Assembly: GCA_023418475.1 (NCBI GenBank)
Contig: JAEZZO010000068.1
Coordinates: 233,008 to 297,007 of the forward strand
Origin: Bacillota bacterium
GTDB taxonomy: Bacteria > Bacillota > Clostridia > Lachnospirales > Lachnospiraceae
Direction of reading: 5' to 3'
Length of the DNA stretch: 64,000 bases
Of the stretch, positions 8,010-16,251 are shown piece after piece. Each line of letters starts with the position of its first letter. The first letter of the stretch is position 1. Under the pieces are notes generated by a model. The model saw only the letters and a list, made by a program, of their open reading frames with translations, made no database searches and was not told where the DNA came from. The translations under genes were made by a program, and so were the position numbers.

Positions 8010-8076
8010 AAGTATGTGCCTGCGAAATCCTCGGCGCAAACTTAAATTGCGTACTAAATTTGCGCAGAAATGAGGG
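8010..8076 (+). repeat. Invariant-loop hairpin plus RBS-proximal hairpin, copy 2
   Basis: AAGTATGTGCC (8010-8020) pairs with GGCGCAAACTT (8033-8043) around the 12-nt loop TGCGAAATCCTC. The same loop, with one change, occurs twice at 60.67 and 60.77 kb. A second hairpin TGCG (8048-8051)/CGCA (8063-8066) follows, then GAGGG (8072-8076), which is the Shine-Dalgarno of the permease. The whole spacer between the two ABC genes (7913-8081) is built from such structures. Confidence 0.6.
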
Positions 8077-8081
8077 AAAAT

Positions 8082-9656
8082 ATGAAAAAAGTAATTCGTT
8101 TATTAAGCGTACAGCTTCTTGCACTTCTTAGCGATACGCTCTCCGTCGGAAAAAGCAGAAAGAAGAAACCGGCGTTTCTTTATGGCGGAATAATCTTTTT
8201 TGTGGTATTACTTAGCGGCGTATCGTTCACCTATTCCATGATGATTGGAATCGGATTGAAGATGTATCATTGTATGGAGCTGCTTCCTGCAATTATGATG
8301 TCAGTAACCTGTATGATTACTTTAATTACAACTGTTTTTAAAATAAAAGGAATTATCTTCGGCTTCCGGGATTATGATTTGGTAATGTCCCTGCCAATCA
8401 GTACAGGTGCCGTTGTAATCAGCCGTCTGCTCCTTCTGTATATTTTGAATTTTCTATTTGTTATAATCATGATAATACCAATGATGATAGCTTATGGTAT
8501 CCTGGTAAGACCTGGGATCCTATTTTATCTGATTGGCACGATAACCATGTTCTTTATTCCGCTGGTTCCGATTGTTATAGCATCTTTACTAGGAGTGGCT
8601 ATTGCATACGCGGCATCAAAATTTAAGCACAGCAATTTATTCAATATCCTGTTTTTGGTAGTGTTTTTGATCCTTATTATGATCTTTTCATTCCGGATTA
8701 ATAATAATGGTCAGGCGCTCGTTGAAATGAGCAAGGAATTAACCGCTAGAATAAATGTAATGTATCCTCTGGCGGGAATGTACACGGATGCAGTAATACA
8801 ATACAATATATTGGCTTTATTATCCTTCCTGAGTATTTCCGCTGCTGCTTTTTTGCTGTATGCCGTGGTAGTAAAAGCAGTCTTTCAAAAGATAAATACA
8901 ATTATTATGACAGGCAATTATCATTCAAATTATAAGCTTGAAGGATTGAAGGTATCCACTCCTTTTCGGGCATTGTATCGAAAAGAGCTAAAACGTTTTT
9001 TTGGCTCGGCATTATATTGTGTAAATACCGGTGTTGGTATTGTAATGCTGACACTCGGAGCAGTTGCGCTTATTTTCGTAGATCCCTATAAAGCCATTGG
9101 TGATACCAAGACTGTTAATACAATTATAAACATGACTCCGCTTTATATATCTTTCTGTATGATAATGACCTGTACCACAATGGTTTCCATATCGCTGGAA
9201 GGAAAAAATCTCTGGATCATGAAATCATTGCCAATAACACCAAAGCTGATATATCTGTCTAAGATTGCACTAAATCTGACAATTGCGGCACCTGCGGTAA
9301 TTGATGTAATTATTATCGGTATTGCTCTTAAAATGGGCTTTATGAAAATCCTGCTACTTCTTTTGCTTACCGTTGCCTGTACTGTATTTACGGCATTTTA
9401 TGGCCTTTTGATCAATCTTCTTTTGCCGAATTTCTCCTGGACATCCGAAACAGTGGTAATTAAGAATAGTGCTGCCACTATGGTCACTGTCTTTTCATCT
9501 ATGGTGTATGTCGCTATACTTTTTATATTTATAATGGTACTTCCTACAATAACGGCTGCTTATCTCTGTTATTTTCTTTTGACGGCTGTTCTGGACATTC
9601 TATTATTTACTGTTTTAATGACATATGGGAAGAAGCGTTATAATTTTCTGCAGTAA
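8082..9656 (+). CDS. ABC exporter membrane subunit
   Basis: A 524-residue polytopic membrane protein with about 12 hydrophobic segments and no soluble domain. It starts with a cytosolic basic stretch (VGKSRKKKPAF) before the first span. The arrangement of paired six-span halves with a central charged loop (residues about 270-310, ALYRKELKRFF) is usual for large ABC-2-like permeases that work with a separate ATPase, here the gene just upstream. ATG 8082 is preferred over ATG 8070 because GAGGG lies five bases upstream of 8082. Exporter direction is inferred from the ATPase class and from the absence of a binding protein. The substrate cannot be deduced. Confidence 0.82.
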   Translation: MKKVIRLLSVQLLALLSDTLSVGKSRKKKPAFLYGGIIFFVVLLSGVSFTYSMMIGIGLKMYHCMELLPAIMMSVTCMITLITTVFKIKGIIFGFRDYDLVMSLPISTGAVVISRLLLLYILNFLFVIIMIIPMMIAYGILVRPGILFYLIGTITMFFIPLVPIVIASLLGVAIAYAASKFKHSNLFNILFLVVFLILIMIFSFRINNNGQALVEMSKELTARINVMYPLAGMYTDAVIQYNILALLSFLSISAAAFLLYAVVVKAVFQKINTIIMTGNYHSNYKLEGLKVSTPFRALYRKELKRFFGSALYCVNTGVGIVMLTLGAVALIFVDPYKAIGDTKTVNTIINMTPLYISFCMIMTCTTMVSISLEGKNLWIMKSLPITPKLIYLSKIALNLTIAAPAVIDVIIIGIALKMGFMKILLLLLLTVACTVFTAFYGLLINLLLPNFSWTSETVVIKNSAATMVTVFSSMVYVAILFIFIMVLPTITAAYLCYFLLTAVLDILLFTVLMTYGKKRYNFLQ

Positions 9657-9949
9657 GATGAATACAAAGTCAGGAAGAAAATTACTTTAACTTTTTCGCA
9701 TATGATAAATATTATGATACTTCGCAAGGATTGGTTGAATAGTTTAACGATAATTAGTGCTTATAGATGATATGTCGTATATTAGCATGACTAATGAATT
9801 GTATAAGAAATAATCTGACGAAAATTAACGACAAACATTAGGGAATATGCTAAAATGTGAGCATAAAGTTATCAGAACAATAACAAAAGAGCATAATAGA
9901 GTGAAAGCTACAGCATAAGCTGTCAGATCCAGATTGGGAGGTATATCGA
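9657..9949. other. Spacer between ABC exporter and purM
   Basis: This 293-base A+T-rich region has no credible ORF. It holds small inverted repeats (ATTAG-catga-CTAAT near 9782-9796; ACAGC-ataa-GCTGT at 9910-9923) but no riboswitch core that I recognise. In particular I see no purine riboswitch. The promoter of the pur genes must lie here; no strong -35/-10 pair stands out. Confidence 0.4.
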
Positions 9950-10975
9950 ATGGACTATAAGAAGGCAGGAGTAGATATTGAAGCCGGATATAAGGCAGTT
10001 GACCTGATGAAGGAACATATCAAAGGAACAATGCGTAAGGAAGTATTAACTGATATCGGTGGATTTTCAGGAGCATTTTCCTTAGAAAGCTTTAAAAATA
10101 TGGAACAGCCTACCTTAGTATCAGGTACGGATGGTGTAGGAACTAAACTTAAAATAGCATTTCTTTTGGACAAGCATGATACCATTGGTATAGATTGTGT
10201 TGCTATGTGTGTAAATGATATAGCATGTGCCGGCGGAGAGCCGTTGTTTTTTCTTGATTATATAGCCTGCGGAAAGAATGAGCCGGAGAAAATTGCAACA
10301 ATAGTAAAGGGTGTGGCAGATGGCTGTAAGATGGCAGGGGCTGCATTAATTGGTGGTGAAACCGCAGAAATGCCGGGATTTTATCCGGTCGATGAGTATG
10401 ATCTGGCTGGTTTTGCGGTTGGAATCGTCGATCAAAAGCAGTTGATTACAGGAGCAGAGCTTAAAGCAGGAGATACACTAATCGGTATTGCTTCTTCGGG
10501 AATTCACAGCAATGGTTACTCCCTGGTACGAAAAGTATTCCGGATGCAGAGAGAAACACTTGATACCTACTATGAATCTCTGGGTGCAACACTTGGTGAT
10601 ACTTTGCTTACTCCTACCAAAATATATGTTAAGACGCTGCAGTCCCTGAAAAATGGCGGAGTTAAGGTGAAAGCCTGCAGCCATATCACCGGTGGCGGAT
10701 TCTATGAAAATATTCCCAGAATGCTTCCGGAGGGTATCTGCGCCATGGTAAAGAAGAACAGTTATGATGTTCCTCCGATCTTTAAGATGCTTTCCAAAGA
10801 CGGAGATATTGCGGAACATATCATGTATAATACCTATAATATGGGTCTTGGTATGGTGATTGGTGTGGATAGCCAGGATGCCGACAAAGCGGTGAAGCTG
10901 ATCGAAGAAGCCGGAGAGAAAGCCTGTATCATCGGTGAGGCTGTGACTGGAACGAAGGGAGTAAGCTTATGTTAA
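9950..10975 (+). CDS. purM: Phosphoribosylformylglycinamidine cyclo-ligase (AIR synthetase)
   Basis: A 341-residue enzyme, full family length. It closes formylglycinamidine ribonucleotide to aminoimidazole ribonucleotide with ATP, step five of purine synthesis, in the cytosol. Family hallmarks are SGTDGVGTKLKIA near residue 60, CVNDIACAGGEPLFFLDY near 90, LIGGETAEMPGFY near 140, IGIASSGIHSNGYSLVRK and HITGGGFYENIPR. The start has GGGAGG upstream. It overlaps purN by seven bases (the TAA of purM lies inside the first codons of purN), so the two are translationally coupled. Earlier pathway genes are not in the window. Confidence 0.98.
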   Translation: MDYKKAGVDIEAGYKAVDLMKEHIKGTMRKEVLTDIGGFSGAFSLESFKNMEQPTLVSGTDGVGTKLKIAFLLDKHDTIGIDCVAMCVNDIACAGGEPLFFLDYIACGKNEPEKIATIVKGVADGCKMAGAALIGGETAEMPGFYPVDEYDLAGFAVGIVDQKQLITGAELKAGDTLIGIASSGIHSNGYSLVRKVFRMQRETLDTYYESLGATLGDTLLTPTKIYVKTLQSLKNGGVKVKACSHITGGGFYENIPRMLPEGICAMVKKNSYDVPPIFKMLSKDGDIAEHIMYNTYNMGLGMVIGVDSQDADKAVKLIEEAGEKACIIGEAVTGTKGVSLC

Positions 10976-11595
10976 AGCTGGCTGTCATGGTATCAGGCGG
11001 AGGGACTAACCTTCAGGCTCTGATAGATCAGATAGATCAGAATAAGCTGCCCGGCGTAAAAATAGAGGTTGTTATCAGTAATAATCAAAAAGCATATGCA
11101 TTAGAGAGGGCTAAAAAACATGGAATTGCTGCTGCTACGATATCCAGGAAGGATTTCGACAGCTTTGAGCAGTTTGCAGAAGCATTTTTGGATATGTTAG
11201 GAAGCTATTGCGTTGATCTTGTTGTTCTTGCCGGATGTCTTATGATTATTCCTGATAAGGTGGTAAAGGCCTATCCGTATCGCATCATTAATATTCATCC
11301 ATCTCTTATCCCATCCTTTTGCGGAAACGGAATGTATGGTTTAAAGGTTCATGAAACCGCATTGGAGCGAGGCGTTAAGATAACTGGTGCAACGGTTCAC
11401 TTTGTGGATGAAGGAACGGATACCGGTCCGATTATTCTTCAAAAGGCAGTTTTGATAGAAGATACGGATACACCTGAAGTTCTGCAGAGAAGAGTAATGG
11501 AACAGGCAGAGTGGGAGATCTTACCCGAAGCTGTCAGATTAATATCAGAGAATAGAATACAGGTCGAAAACAACCATGTAAAAATATTGAAATGA
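10969..11595 (+). CDS. purN: Phosphoribosylglycinamide formyltransferase
   Basis: A 208-residue enzyme that transfers a formyl group from 10-formyl-THF to glycinamide ribonucleotide (purine step three). It has the phosphate-binding start VMVSGGGTNLQAL, the catalytic Asn-His motif NIHPSLIPSFCGNGMYG and the Asp in HFVDEGTDTGPI. The ATG overlaps the end of purM. A strong terminator follows, then purD, so read-through or a second promoter may supply purD. Confidence 0.97.
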   Translation: MLKLAVMVSGGGTNLQALIDQIDQNKLPGVKIEVVISNNQKAYALERAKKHGIAAATISRKDFDSFEQFAEAFLDMLGSYCVDLVVLAGCLMIIPDKVVKAYPYRIINIHPSLIPSFCGNGMYGLKVHETALERGVKITGATVHFVDEGTDTGPIILQKAVLIEDTDTPEVLQRRVMEQAEWEILPEAVRLISENRIQVENNHVKILK

Positions 11596-11601
11596 GTAGT
11601 G

Positions 11602-11647
11602 AAAAAACAGACAGCTTAATGCAAGGTAATTTAGCTATCTGTTTTTT
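11602..11647 (+). terminator. Terminator or attenuator between purN and purD
   Basis: AAAAAACAGACAGCT (11602-11616) pairs with AGCTATCTGTTTTTT (11633-11647), with one mismatch, and ends in a T6 run. It is intrinsic-terminator shaped although the next pur gene follows 93 bases later, so partial termination is possible. Confidence 0.75.
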
Positions 11648-11739
11648 CGGCTGTTTTTCCGGATTAGCAGCAGGCCCGGAGCATTTTATTAATCTTAATA
11701 AACCGGTTAGTAATAATCGGAATAACGGAGGTATGATGA

Positions 11740-13011
11740 ATGAAGGTTTTGATTATTGGAAGCGGCGGCAGAGAACACGCAATTGCATATAAGATAGCAC
11801 AGAGTCCGAAGGTGGATAAGCTTTACTGCGCACCCGGAAATGCAGGAATTGCTCTGTGTGCGGAATGTGTAGCTATTGAGGTGAACAATTTTGCAGGACT
11901 TGCAGATTTTGCGGAAAAAGAAGAAATAAATCTTACGGTAGTCGGACCGGATGATCCGCTGGTAGGCGGTGTTGTCGATGAATTTGAGAAAAGAGGACTG
12001 AGGGTATTCGGACCCAGAAAGAATGCCGCAATCATTGAAGGATCGAAAGCATTTTCCAAGGATTTGATGAAAAAATACCATATTCCATCTGCAGCATATG
12101 AAACCTTTACAAGTCCGGCGGATGCGTTAGGATATTTAGCGAGCAGTAAATTTCCGATTGTATTAAAAGCTGACGGACTGGCCCTTGGTAAGGGAGTTTT
12201 GATTTGCAATAGCTATGAGGAAGCAGCAGCAGGTGTGAAACAGATTATGGAGGATAAACAGTTTGGATCCGCAGGAGACCGTATGGTAATTGAGGAATTC
12301 ATGACCGGAAGGGAAGTATCTGTACTGGCTTTCTGCGATGGTACCCATATTGTACCGATGACCAGTGCGCAGGACCATAAGCGGGCAAAGGATAATGATG
12401 AGGGGTTAAATACCGGAGGTATGGGTACCTTTTCTCCTAGTCCATTCTATACGAAGGAAATTGATGATTTTTGCAGGAAGAACATATACCAGGCTACTAT
12501 GGATGCGATGAAGGCTGAAGGAAGGGACTTTGTCGGTATATTATTTATCGGACTTATGCTGACAGCGGAAGGTCCGAAGGTATTGGAATATAATGCGCGT
12601 TTTGGAGATCCTGAGACACAGGTGGTTCTTCCCCGGATGAAGAATGATATTGTTGAGGTGTTTGAAGCTTGTATTGATGGAAAGCTAAATGAGACTGTAC
12701 TGGAGTTTGAGGACAATGCTGCAGTCTGTGTAATCCTTGCTTCTAACGGTTATCCGGAGCACTATCAGAAGGGCTTTGCAATTCAGGGGCTTGAAAGCTT
12801 CCGGGACAGGGATGACTATTTTATCTTTCATGCCGGTACCAAGAAAATAGAGAATGAGATTGTGACAAATGGCGGTCGTGTGCTGGGTGTTACTGCCACC
12901 GGCAGGAACTTGAAGGAAGCCAGGAGAAAAGCTTATGAAGCCACTGCCTGGATCGATTTTGACAATAAATATATGAGAAATGATATAGGTAAGGCAATTG
13001 ATGAAGCTTAG
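11740..13011 (+). CDS. purD: Phosphoribosylamine-glycine ligase
   Basis: A 423-residue ATP-grasp ligase that joins phosphoribosylamine and glycine (purine step two). The N-terminal LIIGSGGREHAIAYKI, the ATP-grasp region (FPIVLKADGLALGKGV; SVLAFCDG; NTGGMGTFSPSPFY) and the metal-binding LEYNARFGDPETQVVLPR are intact. ATG 11740 follows GGAGG. The C-terminal domain (VCVILASNGYPEHYQKG to AIDEA) is complete. A T-rich terminator closes the pur cluster. Confidence 0.98.
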   Translation: MKVLIIGSGGREHAIAYKIAQSPKVDKLYCAPGNAGIALCAECVAIEVNNFAGLADFAEKEEINLTVVGPDDPLVGGVVDEFEKRGLRVFGPRKNAAIIEGSKAFSKDLMKKYHIPSAAYETFTSPADALGYLASSKFPIVLKADGLALGKGVLICNSYEEAAAGVKQIMEDKQFGSAGDRMVIEEFMTGREVSVLAFCDGTHIVPMTSAQDHKRAKDNDEGLNTGGMGTFSPSPFYTKEIDDFCRKNIYQATMDAMKAEGRDFVGILFIGLMLTAEGPKVLEYNARFGDPETQVVLPRMKNDIVEVFEACIDGKLNETVLEFEDNAAVCVILASNGYPEHYQKGFAIQGLESFRDRDDYFIFHAGTKKIENEIVTNGGRVLGVTATGRNLKEARRKAYEATAWIDFDNKYMRNDIGKAIDEA

Positions 13012-13058
13012 TGATAAATAAATTTTAAAATGCCATAGAAGTGCCATACTTAATTTGT

Positions 13059-13137
13059 AAAATAAAGCAATAATTGTAGGGATATGTTGATTTTACCTGA
13101 ATTAACAGTTTCCCTGAAGAATTGCTTTATTTTTTTA
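13059..13137 (+). terminator. Terminator after purD
   Basis: AAAATAAAGCAATAATT (from 13059) pairs with AATTGCTTTATTTT near 13120-13133. An inner pair AGGGA/TCCCT lies within, and a seven-T run follows. Confidence 0.85.
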
Positions 13138-13181
13138 TGTTTTACCACGATTCGTGTGTTAAAAGCCTGATTCTGGTAATA

Positions 13182-13210
13182 TAGATGAATATGAGTGTAT
13201 ATATATTCAT
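13182..13210 (+). promoter_or_regulatory. Interrupted palindrome upstream of the glucosaminidase gene
   Basis: GATGAATAT and ATATTCATC form 9-bp arms around an 11-base AT-rich spacer, about 80 bases before the start. The half site ATGAATAT recurs in the perfect palindrome before the GGDEF gene at 32.23 kb. A regulator-binding role is inferred. Confidence 0.35.
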
Positions 13211-13289
13211 CCGGTAAATTATTTTTGTTACTTTTGTCACTTAGATCTTGCTACTAAAATTCGAAGTTTTTGGCAGAATGGAGATATTT

Positions 13290-16124
13290 ATGGAAAAACG
13301 TCATTATAATAAATGGCTGATTTATCTTTTGATTATTTCGTTGATAATTCCTAACTTTTATATCGGATATACCAAAAAAGTATTGGCAGTACAAACCGGT
13401 ACCGTTACGGTAGATATGCTCAATGTAAGAGAAAAACCTTCAATCACTTCAAAGAAAGTAGCGGTGGACGGCAGCTATGCCTACCTTAATAAGGGTGAAA
13501 CTGTTCGTATATTGAATAAGGACGGAGACTTCTACTATGTTTCTCTGGAATTTAATGGAAAGACAATAAAAGGATATGTACATAAGGATTATGTTAAGAC
13601 ATCAGCAGGCATAAAATCTGGTCAGACACGAAAGCCAACGGTAACACCAAAGCCAACGGTAATACCAAAGCCAACGGTAACACCAAAGCCGAATGTAACA
13701 CCTACCCCCAAGATAACTCCTAAACCGAATGATACGGTGCAATCAGCAGGCACGGCATCTATGATCAAGCAGGTTGAGCTGAAGGCAACAGTGGCAGGTG
13801 ATACGCTGAATGTTAGAAGCGGACCGGGAATGAATTATACTAAAGTTGCAGCATTGGTAAAAGACGACAAAATTACCGTAATCTGCGAAACCATGGCAGA
13901 GGGTATCTGGTGGTATGGAATTACAGTGAAACAGAATGGAACAATGATAAAAGGATATGTGTCCAGCGATTTTATTAAGTTGCATTTTAGCAGTGCGGTA
14001 AAAGCTAAGGTGAGTGTATCCGGGTTAAAAATACGAACGGAAGCGGGAAGTAATGCCTCATACCTAAAAGATAAAAGTAAAACAGCAATTGCCTTGAAAA
14101 AAGGAACAAATGTTACTATTAACGCTGAGAAAACAGTATCCGGCGTGAAATGGTTTAAGATTGTTTTTACAGTGGGCAACAGCAAATATACCGGATATGC
14201 GGCTGCATCCCAGATTGCATTTATGACAACAGTAGCTACTCCGACAGCAGCTCCGACGCCAACTGTGAAACCAACGGCGACTCCGAAGCCAACAGCGATA
14301 CCAAAACCGACCATAAAAAATACACCAACACCGGAGCCAACAAAAAAACCGGTAACTACACCGGTACCTATCATAACGCCGACACCGGCAATCACACCGG
14401 TACTGTTTCCGACACCGATACCGACCCCGACCCCAACGCCTACGCCTGTACCAACGCCAGTATTTACGCCGAACGTATCAGCCTCTGGGATTTATGAGGT
14501 TAGCAATGTCACAACCTATGATACGATTAGTGCTCCCGTTGCGGGATATGTCTGCAATACATACACTCTTTATTTATATAATATTACAGATGGATCAGTA
14601 GCAAATCTACTGGATGATTTTTATCAGCCGGTTTTTCTGCAAAGTGCCCAGCCTGTCACGGTAATATCGGCAGTGAATACCTATGGTACGCTTTATTATA
14701 AATTTGATTTTTATGTAAATGGTGTAAAGAAAACAGGCTATGCACCGGCAGTGAATATATATATTCCTTATCTAAATTCGAATACTAATACCAATATTAA
14801 TCTGACAGCAACTCCAACACCCGTTCAGATAAGCAGCGCTGATTTTGAGACGCAGCTTACACAGGAGGGTTTTCCGGAAAGCTATAAAGGATATCTGAGA
14901 AATCTACATAGTATTTACCCAAGTTGGGTGTTTAAAGCATATAATACCGGACTGGATTGGAGTACGGTAATAGCAGCGGAAAGCAAGGCCGGAAAAAATT
15001 TGATTCCAAGCAATAGAGGAATTGGATGGAAATCTCTTCAAGCAGGCGCATATAACTGGGAGACAGACAGATTTACGGTATATGACGGTACCACCTGGGT
15101 AACAGCGTCGCAAGCAGTCGTAGAGTACTATATGGATCCGCGTAATTTTCTTACAACGAGTGGTATTTTCCAGTTTGAATTACTGAAATATCAAAGTGCG
15201 TATCAAAATAAGGATGGGGTCGAAAAGGTTCTGAAGGGAACACCGATGTCTACTGCATACTATAATTATCAGGATGACAGCGGGGTTATGCAATCGACAA
15301 ACTATGCAGAGACCTTTATGAAAGCAGCACAATATTCCGGAGTAAGCCCCTATCATCTTGCATCCCGTGTAAAACAGGAGGTTCTGACGAACAGTATGAC
15401 GTTTAGCGGCAGTGCTTCCGGAACCTACAGCGGATATGAGGGATATTATAATTTCTTTAATATCCATGCAAATGACAGCGCTGGCGGTGGAGCGGTTGCA
15501 AATGGACTTAGATATGCAAAGAACGGAGATACAAACGCAGCGTTGAATACAGCGTATATGCTGCCCTGGACAAGCCCTTATCGTTCCATTGTAGGCGGTT
15601 CCTACTTTATCGGCAGCAGTTACATTAAGAGAGGCCAGGATACGATCTATCTGCAGAAATTTAATGTGACACCTACAACAACCTATAGTCATCAATATAT
15701 GTCCAATGTTGAAGCACCATTTGCAGAGGCGAAAAAGGTTTTGAGTGCTTATGGAGATATCTCGAATACACCGATTGTGTTCTCTATCCCGGTCTATCTC
15801 AACATGCCTCAGAATGCTATTGCATCACCGGTAGAGATGAGTAATCCGAATAACCGTATGAAGAGCCTTACGGTAAAATCGTCGGGCGGACCTGATTTAC
15901 TTCTTACACCAACCTTCAGTCAGACGGTTAAGAATTATGATATAATTGTTGATAAAAGTGTAACATCCGTAGATATTTCAGCTGCAGCAGTCAGTACTCT
16001 GGCAACTGTAAGCGGAACAGGAACAAAACAGTTAAATACAGGCACTAACATATTTGTTGTTACCGTGACCGCTCAAAATAAAGACGCAGCTAATTATACA
16101 ATCACTATTGTAAAACCGGAATAA
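13290..16124 (+). CDS. Exported SH3-repeat glucosaminidase (peptidoglycan hydrolase)
   Basis: A 944-residue secreted protein. The signal peptide (residues 1 to about 33) ends near KKVLAVQTG. Three bacterial SH3 repeats follow (VDMLNVREKPSITSKK; GDTLNVRSGPGMNYTK; VSGLKIRTEAGSN), interrupted by Pro/Thr linkers (PKPTVTPKPT and PTPTPTPTPVPTP), then a fourth SH3-like stretch. The catalytic part, about residues 525-840, has FPESYKGYLRNLHSIYPSW, GWKSLQ, EYYMDPRNFL and YEGYYNFFNIHA, matching LytD/endo-beta-N-acetylglucosaminidases. The C-terminus is a cadherin-like beta-sandwich (SLTVKSSGGPDLLLTPTF to YTITIVKP). It should cleave the glycan strands of the cell wall, with SH3 modules for wall binding. 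ATG 13290 follows GGAG; the longer frame from 13248 has no ribosome-binding site and would spoil the signal peptide. Confidence 0.88.
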   Translation: MEKRHYNKWLIYLLIISLIIPNFYIGYTKKVLAVQTGTVTVDMLNVREKPSITSKKVAVDGSYAYLNKGETVRILNKDGDFYYVSLEFNGKTIKGYVHKDYVKTSAGIKSGQTRKPTVTPKPTVIPKPTVTPKPNVTPTPKITPKPNDTVQSAGTASMIKQVELKATVAGDTLNVRSGPGMNYTKVAALVKDDKITVICETMAEGIWWYGITVKQNGTMIKGYVSSDFIKLHFSSAVKAKVSVSGLKIRTEAGSNASYLKDKSKTAIALKKGTNVTINAEKTVSGVKWFKIVFTVGNSKYTGYAAASQIAFMTTVATPTAAPTPTVKPTATPKPTAIPKPTIKNTPTPEPTKKPVTTPVPIITPTPAITPVLFPTPIPTPTPTPTPVPTPVFTPNVSASGIYEVSNVTTYDTISAPVAGYVCNTYTLYLYNITDGSVANLLDDFYQPVFLQSAQPVTVISAVNTYGTLYYKFDFYVNGVKKTGYAPAVNIYIPYLNSNTNTNINLTATPTPVQISSADFETQLTQEGFPESYKGYLRNLHSIYPSWVFKAYNTGLDWSTVIAAESKAGKNLIPSNRGIGWKSLQAGAYNWETDRFTVYDGTTWVTASQAVVEYYMDPRNFLTTSGIFQFELLKYQSAYQNKDGVEKVLKGTPMSTAYYNYQDDSGVMQSTNYAETFMKAAQYSGVSPYHLASRVKQEVLTNSMTFSGSASGTYSGYEGYYNFFNIHANDSAGGGAVANGLRYAKNGDTNAALNTAYMLPWTSPYRSIVGGSYFIGSSYIKRGQDTIYLQKFNVTPTTTYSHQYMSNVEAPFAEAKKVLSAYGDISNTPIVFSIPVYLNMPQNAIASPVEMSNPNNRMKSLTVKSSGGPDLLLTPTFSQTVKNYDIIVDKSVTSVDISAAAVSTLATVSGTGTKQLNTGTNIFVVTVTAQNKDAANYTITIVKPE
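13631..13702 (+). repeat. Four 18-bp in-frame repeats encoding a Pro/Thr linker
   Basis: AAAGCCAACGGTAACACC is repeated at 13631, 13649 (one change) and 13667, with a diverged fourth copy at 13685. It encodes K-P-T-V-T/I-P units between SH3 domains. Such arrays change length by slippage. There are no spacers, so it is not CRISPR. Confidence 0.85.
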
Positions 16125-16166
16125 GCAGGCTTATCCCATATTACGGAATTACTTCTGAATGGAAAA

Positions 16167-16195
16167 CCGGTCGCGGGTTAATACCTGTCGACCGG
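16167..16195 (+). other. Stem-loop between the glucosaminidase and cohesin-like genes
   Basis: CCGGTCG (16167-16173) pairs with CGACCGG (16189-16195). There is no T-tract, so it may be an RNA-processing or weak termination structure and not a clear terminator. Confidence 0.35.
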
Positions 16196-16221
16196 ATATT
16201 ACTATTTGAAGAAAGTTTTAT

Positions 16222-16246
16222 GCGCCGTATGCACGGCAGATGGAGG
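16222..16246 (+). repeat. RBS-proximal hairpin element, copy 3
   Basis: GCCGT (16224-16228) and ACGGC (16233-16237) form a tight hairpin followed by AGATGGAGG, the Shine-Dalgarno of the next gene. The block AAGTTTTATGCGCCGTATGC parallels the block before the permease at 58.58 kb, where the stem bases differ but still pair. Confidence 0.5.
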
Positions 16247-16251
16247 ATAAA

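Noticed and set aside
9657..9949. Purine riboswitch before purM
   Set aside because: No three-stem purine aptamer core could be read; only short unrelated inverted repeats.
11592..11792. 66-codon ORF after purN
   Set aside because: It runs through the purN terminator hairpin and into purD in another frame; no RBS.
13631..13702. Possible CRISPR or intergenic repeat array
   Set aside because: The 18-bp units are in frame inside a Pro/Thr linker of a secreted protein.
13835..14395. 186-codon minus-strand ORF inside the glucosaminidase gene
   Set aside because: Its Val/Gly-rich sequence is the antisense of the Pro/Thr linker; the plus-strand protein is clearly coding.
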